Source: Negativicutes bacterium (GTDB lineage Bacteria; Bacillota_C; Negativicutes; Sporomusales_B; JARLHX01). Taken from it: a DNA stretch of 34,493 bases. Every line of letters starts with the position of its first letter. Positions within the stretch are counted from its first letter, which is position 1. The position numbers and the translations under genes were made by a program. Below the pieces are notes generated by a model. It did not search any database and was not told where the DNA came from. It worked only from the letters and a program-made list of their open reading frames with translations. Location: positions 1-34,493 of the forward strand of contig JARLHY010000117.1 of the NCBI GenBank assembly GCA_031292015.1, written 5' to 3'. Shown here piece after piece: positions 31,146-34,493 of the stretch.

Positions 31146-32596
31146 ACCCTCACCTTTCCTGCAAACATTGCAGAACCCGCCCGGCCATAGATGATTTCAG
31201 TTTCTTTTTTATTCAGTTCCTGTTTTATGATTTCGACGATCCTTGTCTCACAGTACCCGCCCTGGCACCGGCCCATCATGGCCCGGGTCCTGTTTTTCAC
31301 CCCCAGCACCGTGTCAACCCCGAGACAATTATGCACCGCCTGCAGGATCTCTGCTTTTGTTACCGTCTCACACCGGCAGATGATTTCACCGTAAGCAGGA
31401 TTATTTTTTATCAATTCTTTTTTCATTGCTTCACTTTGCTCAGAAAAATTCAAAATGCCTTTTCTTCGCGGGTTGAAACCCTGCTTCAGCACCAGGACTT
31501 CTTTCGCTTTAAAAAGCGCTACAGCCCTGCGGGCCAGCGGCAAGGCCGACGTTATGCCCGGCGATTCAATGCCGACAAGGTTGATCGTGTTGGGGGCTTC
31601 TTCCCTGGCCTCCAGCACGAAGTCCAGGGGCTGCTTGGTTTCCTTGTTGATAAGCTTCGGTCTTATCCCCGAAAAATTTCTGATGAAATATTCTCTTTTT
31701 GTATGCTTGAACATTTTTTGCCCGTCGATAATCAGCTTTTCCAGGCAAGGCGACGTGTTCCCGTAATCTTCAAAGTCCTCGACCAGTTCGGAGTCCGGCC
31801 CGATCAGAACATTGCCGTCCACCGTCAGCGTTGCATGCGTGGCAAAGCCACCGCTCGGTCCCGGTGCCGGGTAAACCGGCATATTCAGGAACTTTCCCGC
31901 CTTCTTATCCAAAATAATGTATTCGCCTTTGAAGCCGCCGATGGTATAGCCGTCAATGCCCAGCATCGTGGATACTTTGGCTGAATTCAGGCCGGCGCAA
32001 TTGACAACCCACCTGGTTTGAAATATGCCTTTATTGGTAGTGACCGCATAGACCCCGTTTACTCTTTGTATCGCGTTCACTTCATGATCGAAATAAAAAT
32101 CCGCCCCGTTTTGCTTGGCGTTTTCGGCCAGAGCCACCGTATAGATAAACGGATTCAAAATGCCGCTTGTCGGCGAATACATGGCGAACTCACCGCCGGC
32201 GCTGGAATCGAGTTCTTCCAGCCTCTTCTTGTCGATGATTTCCAGCCCGGGAACGCCATTGGCGTCTCCTACAGCCTTAAACTTCAATAAACTCTGCCTG
32301 TCTGCATCCGTAAAGCCGACGATTACTTTACCGGTTCTCTTAAACGGGACATCCAGTTCCCGGGCTACCTGATCAAATTCGGCATTGCCTTCGACACTGC
32401 ACTGGGCCCGCAGGGAGCCGGTCTTATACGTAAAGCCGGCGTGCAGCACGCCGGAATTTCTGCCGCTTGTTTCCGCGCAGACATCCAGTTCTTTTTCCAG
32501 GACACCTATTTTCAGCTGGTAACGGGAAAACTCTCTGGCAACCGCGCTGCCCACAACTCCCCCGCCGATAATTAACAGATCATAAACATCCGTCAC
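31142..32596 (-). CDS. GlpA-like FAD-dependent dehydrogenase with BFD [2Fe-2S] domain
   Basis: Flavoprotein of 484 residues from GTG 32596 (GGGGGC 7 bases upstream; ATG starts at 32638 and 32611 are possible but lack sites). The DAO fold begins YDLLIIGGGVVGSAVAREFS and has the SGRNSGVLHAGF motif shared by anaerobic glycerol-3-phosphate and L-2-hydroxyglutarate dehydrogenases. The C-terminus carries a BFD-type [2Fe-2S] site, CRCETV, then GRCQGGYC. It would oxidise a hydroxy compound and pass electrons to the two following proteins. Substrate may be glycerol-3-phosphate or a 2-hydroxy acid; the racemase-type gene just upstream favours the latter. Confidence 0.9.
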   Translation of the reverse strand: MTDVYDLLIIGGGVVGSAVAREFSRYQLKIGVLEKELDVCAETSGRNSGVLHAGFTYKTGSLRAQCSVEGNAEFDQVARELDVPFKRTGKVIVGFTDADRQSLLKFKAVGDANGVPGLEIIDKKRLEELDSSAGGEFAMYSPTSGILNPFIYTVALAENAKQNGADFYFDHEVNAIQRVNGVYAVTTNKGIFQTRWVVNCAGLNSAKVSTMLGIDGYTIGGFKGEYIILDKKAGKFLNMPVYPAPGPSGGFATHATLTVDGNVLIGPDSELVEDFEDYGNTSPCLEKLIIDGQKMFKHTKREYFIRNFSGIRPKLINKETKQPLDFVLEAREEAPNTINLVGIESPGITSALPLARRAVALFKAKEVLVLKQGFNPRRKGILNFSEQSEAMKKELIKNNPAYGEIICRCETVTKAEILQAVHNCLGVDTVLGVKNRTRAMMGRCQGGYCETRIVEIIKQELNKKETEIIYGRAGSAMFAGKVRV

Positions 32597-32634
32597 TTCA
32601 TAAGCCCCCATTCTATTCCGGCGATATTTAAAAT

Positions 32635-32673
32635 GCAAAATGGCTACCCGGTATCAGCAGGTAACCATTTTGC
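32635..32673 (-). terminator. Hairpin between racemase-like and GlpA-like genes
   Basis: GCAAAATGGCTACC (32635-32648) pairs with GGTAACCATTTTGC (32660-32673) over 14 bp with one wobble; CATTTTAAAT follows on the minus strand. It is inside a probable operon, so it may be a partial terminator or stability element. Confidence 0.6.
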
Positions 32674-32685
32674 ACGGAACACCTA

Positions 32686-33972
32686 CTACAGCCAGGTGCC
32701 AAGTTCGGTTAGATTTCCGTCATGGTCAAAGGTCAGCCCGGCCGGTTCACCGAGGACGGTGAGATCCGGATGGTTCCGGACATCAGGCAGCATGCTTTCC
32801 GAGACATAGATTTCCCCGAGATGCAGGGTGTTGGCAATCCGCACCATGCGGATTTTCGCGGGGTCGCTTACATTGCAGGTCTTGACGGCCGCCTGGATGG
32901 CCAATTTATCACTATCCATCAGGAGAGGTATCCGGCCCGAGTCAGTCACCGTTGAGGTTAACAAGTTGGCATAAGTGAAACTGAGGTCGATCTTGTTGAA
33001 CAGACGACGGGTCGTGATATCCGCCAACCCCATGCCGCAGGCATTGCCGTGACTCCGCTCCGTGAGGTCCAGCACCACCATTCGCGTGGCCGAAGGACCG
33101 GCGTTGACATACGGAGTCGGCGCCCGGCCGGTAGTGTAGGGATCCATCCCGCCGCCGGAAAATTCTTTGCCCATCTGATCGACAACCAGAATATCCATGG
33201 GGTGCAGCAGCAGTCTGGGCATATTGGCTTTGGCTTCCACCAGCAGGTTACGTTCGGTGTCAATAATATCTTCGGCGCCGATTGCTACGATTTTTGCCAC
33301 TTGGTCATAAGCATTCTCAACTGTACCGATGCCAAAAAGGAACGGCAGCTTGGCCAGTTTGATCCTGGCCATTTCCACAATGAAATCCGCCATGTACTTG
33401 AATCCAAGGGTATGGCAGGAGTCGGCCCCTTTTTGTTTGCCCAGGCCGATGGTGATCATCTTGACCAGGCCGCTTTCGTTGGGGCCGGTGAAGGCATTAT
33501 GCGCCTTGATCCGGTTAATGACGATAATGCCGTCGGCCTCATAGGCATTTTTGTCAACAAGGACCGGCAGCCCATTGTCCAGGACGCCGAGTTCGACGAC
33601 ATCCATGGACGACAGGATAGGACAGCCGGAGCTCGCTTCAGTGACCCCCAGCGCGGCCAGCACTTCGATCTGCCCCTGGGCGGTAGCGCCGCCGTGGCTC
33701 CCCATCGCCGGAACGATAAAGGGCTGGGCCCCCAGCTTTTTCAGCTCGGCTACCGTGACTTTCGCGATTTCGGAGATTCCGGCCATGCCGCGGCTGCCGA
33801 CACCCACGGCGATGCGGGCCCCGGGTTTGACACGGCAGGCTATGTCCGGCCGCTGCATTTCGGCGCGCACCACCGCGGCGATGTCCTTAATCTTCGTCGC
33901 CGAAAAATTCTGCTTTACCCGGACCATCCGCGGAAGATACATTTCATTCAGCAAATCTTCGATGATTCCCAT
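32686..33972 (-). CDS. LarA-superfamily (nickel-dependent hydroxyacid racemase/epimerase-like) protein
   Basis: Protein of 428 residues related at distance to LarA and not close to the racemase at 9886-11166. Likely catalytic residues keep the LarA spacing: His93 in GSHGGA, His158 in RIKAHNAF, Lys171 in GLVKMITIG and His187 in DSCHTLG. Start ATG 33972 with AAGGTGG upstream. An MFS transporter gene ends 46 bases before it and hydroxy-acid-type flavoproteins follow, which suggests racemisation or epimerisation of an imported hydroxy acid or sugar acid. Nickel-pincer use is inferred from family, not shown. Confidence 0.8.
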   Translation of the reverse strand: MGIIEDLLNEMYLPRMVRVKQNFSATKIKDIAAVVRAEMQRPDIACRVKPGARIAVGVGSRGMAGISEIAKVTVAELKKLGAQPFIVPAMGSHGGATAQGQIEVLAALGVTEASSGCPILSSMDVVELGVLDNGLPVLVDKNAYEADGIIVINRIKAHNAFTGPNESGLVKMITIGLGKQKGADSCHTLGFKYMADFIVEMARIKLAKLPFLFGIGTVENAYDQVAKIVAIGAEDIIDTERNLLVEAKANMPRLLLHPMDILVVDQMGKEFSGGGMDPYTTGRAPTPYVNAGPSATRMVVLDLTERSHGNACGMGLADITTRRLFNKIDLSFTYANLLTSTVTDSGRIPLLMDSDKLAIQAAVKTCNVSDPAKIRMVRIANTLHLGEIYVSESMLPDVRNHPDLTVLGEPAGLTFDHDGNLTELGTWL

Positions 33973-34018
33973 ATTCTTATTACCACCTTATTTCAACGAA
34001 ATCCATGAACCGACCTGC

Positions 34019-34493
34019 CTATTTGGTCTCGGCTTCCACAAAATAGCGGTGCCGCAGCGGTTGGCCCGGTTTTACAAACTGCCAGATCACCGCACCGATG
34101 ATACCCGCAAGACCGGTGACCAAAATAGCCGAATCCCAGCCATAAGCCGTGACTACCCAGGCAGTTACCGGGGGAGCGGCCGCTCCGATCAGGTTGCCGC
34201 AAAAATTCATCCAGCCGGAAACCGTCCCGGAGAATCTGCCGGCAAGGTCGGTACAGCTGGTCCAGGCCGAGTTCATGTTAAAGCCCAATGCCGCCAACGC
34301 CAGGGTTAACCACAGGACGGTGAGCCATCTGTCCGGGGTTGTGGCCGCGAAGTACAGGCCGACGCCGCAGAGCAGCAGTCCGATCGACGCAAGGGGCGTA
34401 CGGATTTTGGTCTTCGATACGCCTTTTTTTACAAGGTAGTCGCTGAGAAAGGCGCACACCCAGTTACCCACGACAATCCCGAAACTGGGCAGC
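34019..34493 (-). CDS. MFS transporter, ACS-type (C-terminal part only)
   Basis: The last 157 or so codons of a major facilitator transporter; the 5' end is beyond the right edge and the frame is open to the end of the window. About four hydrophobic helices are visible, with GRFSGTVSGWMNFCGNLIGAAAPPVTAW, a pattern typical of the anion:cation symporter group (hexuronate, glucarate, phthalate carriers). A short polar tail ends the protein. First gene seen in the operon with the racemase-like and GlpA-like genes; it probably imports their organic acid substrate. Confidence 0.88.
   Translation of the reverse strand, partial: LPSFGIVVGNWVCAFLSDYLVKKGVSKTKIRTPLASIGLLLCGVGLYFAATTPDRWLTVLWLTLALAALGFNMNSAWTSCTDLAGRFSGTVSGWMNFCGNLIGAAAPPVTAWVVTAYGWDSAILVTGLAGIIGAVIWQFVKPGQPLRHRYFVEAETK

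Noticed and set aside
1..34493. Mobile element, prophage, tRNA or CRISPR
   Set aside because: No transposase, integrase, phage gene, regular short repeat array or cloverleaf-like sequence was seen. The only sizeable direct repeat is explained by the paired MCP genes.

Overview
The window looks like a chromosomal segment of an anaerobic, motile Firmicute. My best guess is a Negativicutes/Sporomusa-type organism, from overall protein character, AGGAGG-type ribosome binding sites, frequent GTG starts, TTAACA-type Pho boxes and a DcuC-family anaerobic carrier. This is inference; there is no rRNA or other taxonomic marker. Almost everything is coded on the minus strand, so read it from right to left. 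I see no tRNA, rRNA, insertion sequence, phage gene or CRISPR array.

Positions 1-7117: a compact chemotaxis operon, tetR > cheY > cheA > cheW > MCP > MCP. It is driven by a near-consensus promoter (TTGACT-17-TAAAAT) bracketed by two 18-bp palindromes. The two MCP genes share a nearly identical signalling domain at DNA level, and a frameshifted cheW remnant lies between them, so a cheW-MCP unit was probably duplicated. Positions 7249-9627 hold an orphan membrane hybrid histidine kinase, with two large inverted repeats upstream.

Positions 9886-24942: the accessory core. A CRP-family regulator and a uridine-phosphorylase-like enzyme precede a MmgE/PrpD protein. Then come an NMT1/ThiY-type ABC importer (ATPase, two permeases, lipoprotein) and seven catabolic genes: a TudS-related desulfidase, an AllC/HyuC-type M20 amidohydrolase, a U32-like protein of unknown function, an AllD/Ldh2-type dehydrogenase, a PreA-type flavin/Fe-S dihydropyrimidine dehydrogenase, an AllB-type cyclic amidohydrolase and a LarA-type nickel racemase. 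Together they look like import and breakdown of a cyclic ureide, possibly thiolated: desulfuration, ring reduction, ring opening, decarbamoylation, then 2-hydroxy/2-oxo acid interconversion. I know of no described pathway with exactly this gene set. Hairpins with U-runs split the cluster and suggest attenuation or differential expression.

Positions 24958-27981: a secreted GlpQ-type glycerophosphodiester phosphodiesterase behind a promoter with TTAACA repeats at 11-bp spacing (Pho box). Divergent from it are two plus-strand genes for exported proteins, one unrecognised and one made of TPR repeats.

Positions 28078-34493: a DcuC-type C4-dicarboxylate carrier, then (upstream on the minus strand) a three-gene GlpA-like/FAD-NAD/DUF1667 oxidoreductase set, a second LarA-superfamily gene, and the C-terminal end of an MFS transporter. 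The last five genes probably form one operon for uptake, epimerisation and oxidation of a hydroxy acid.
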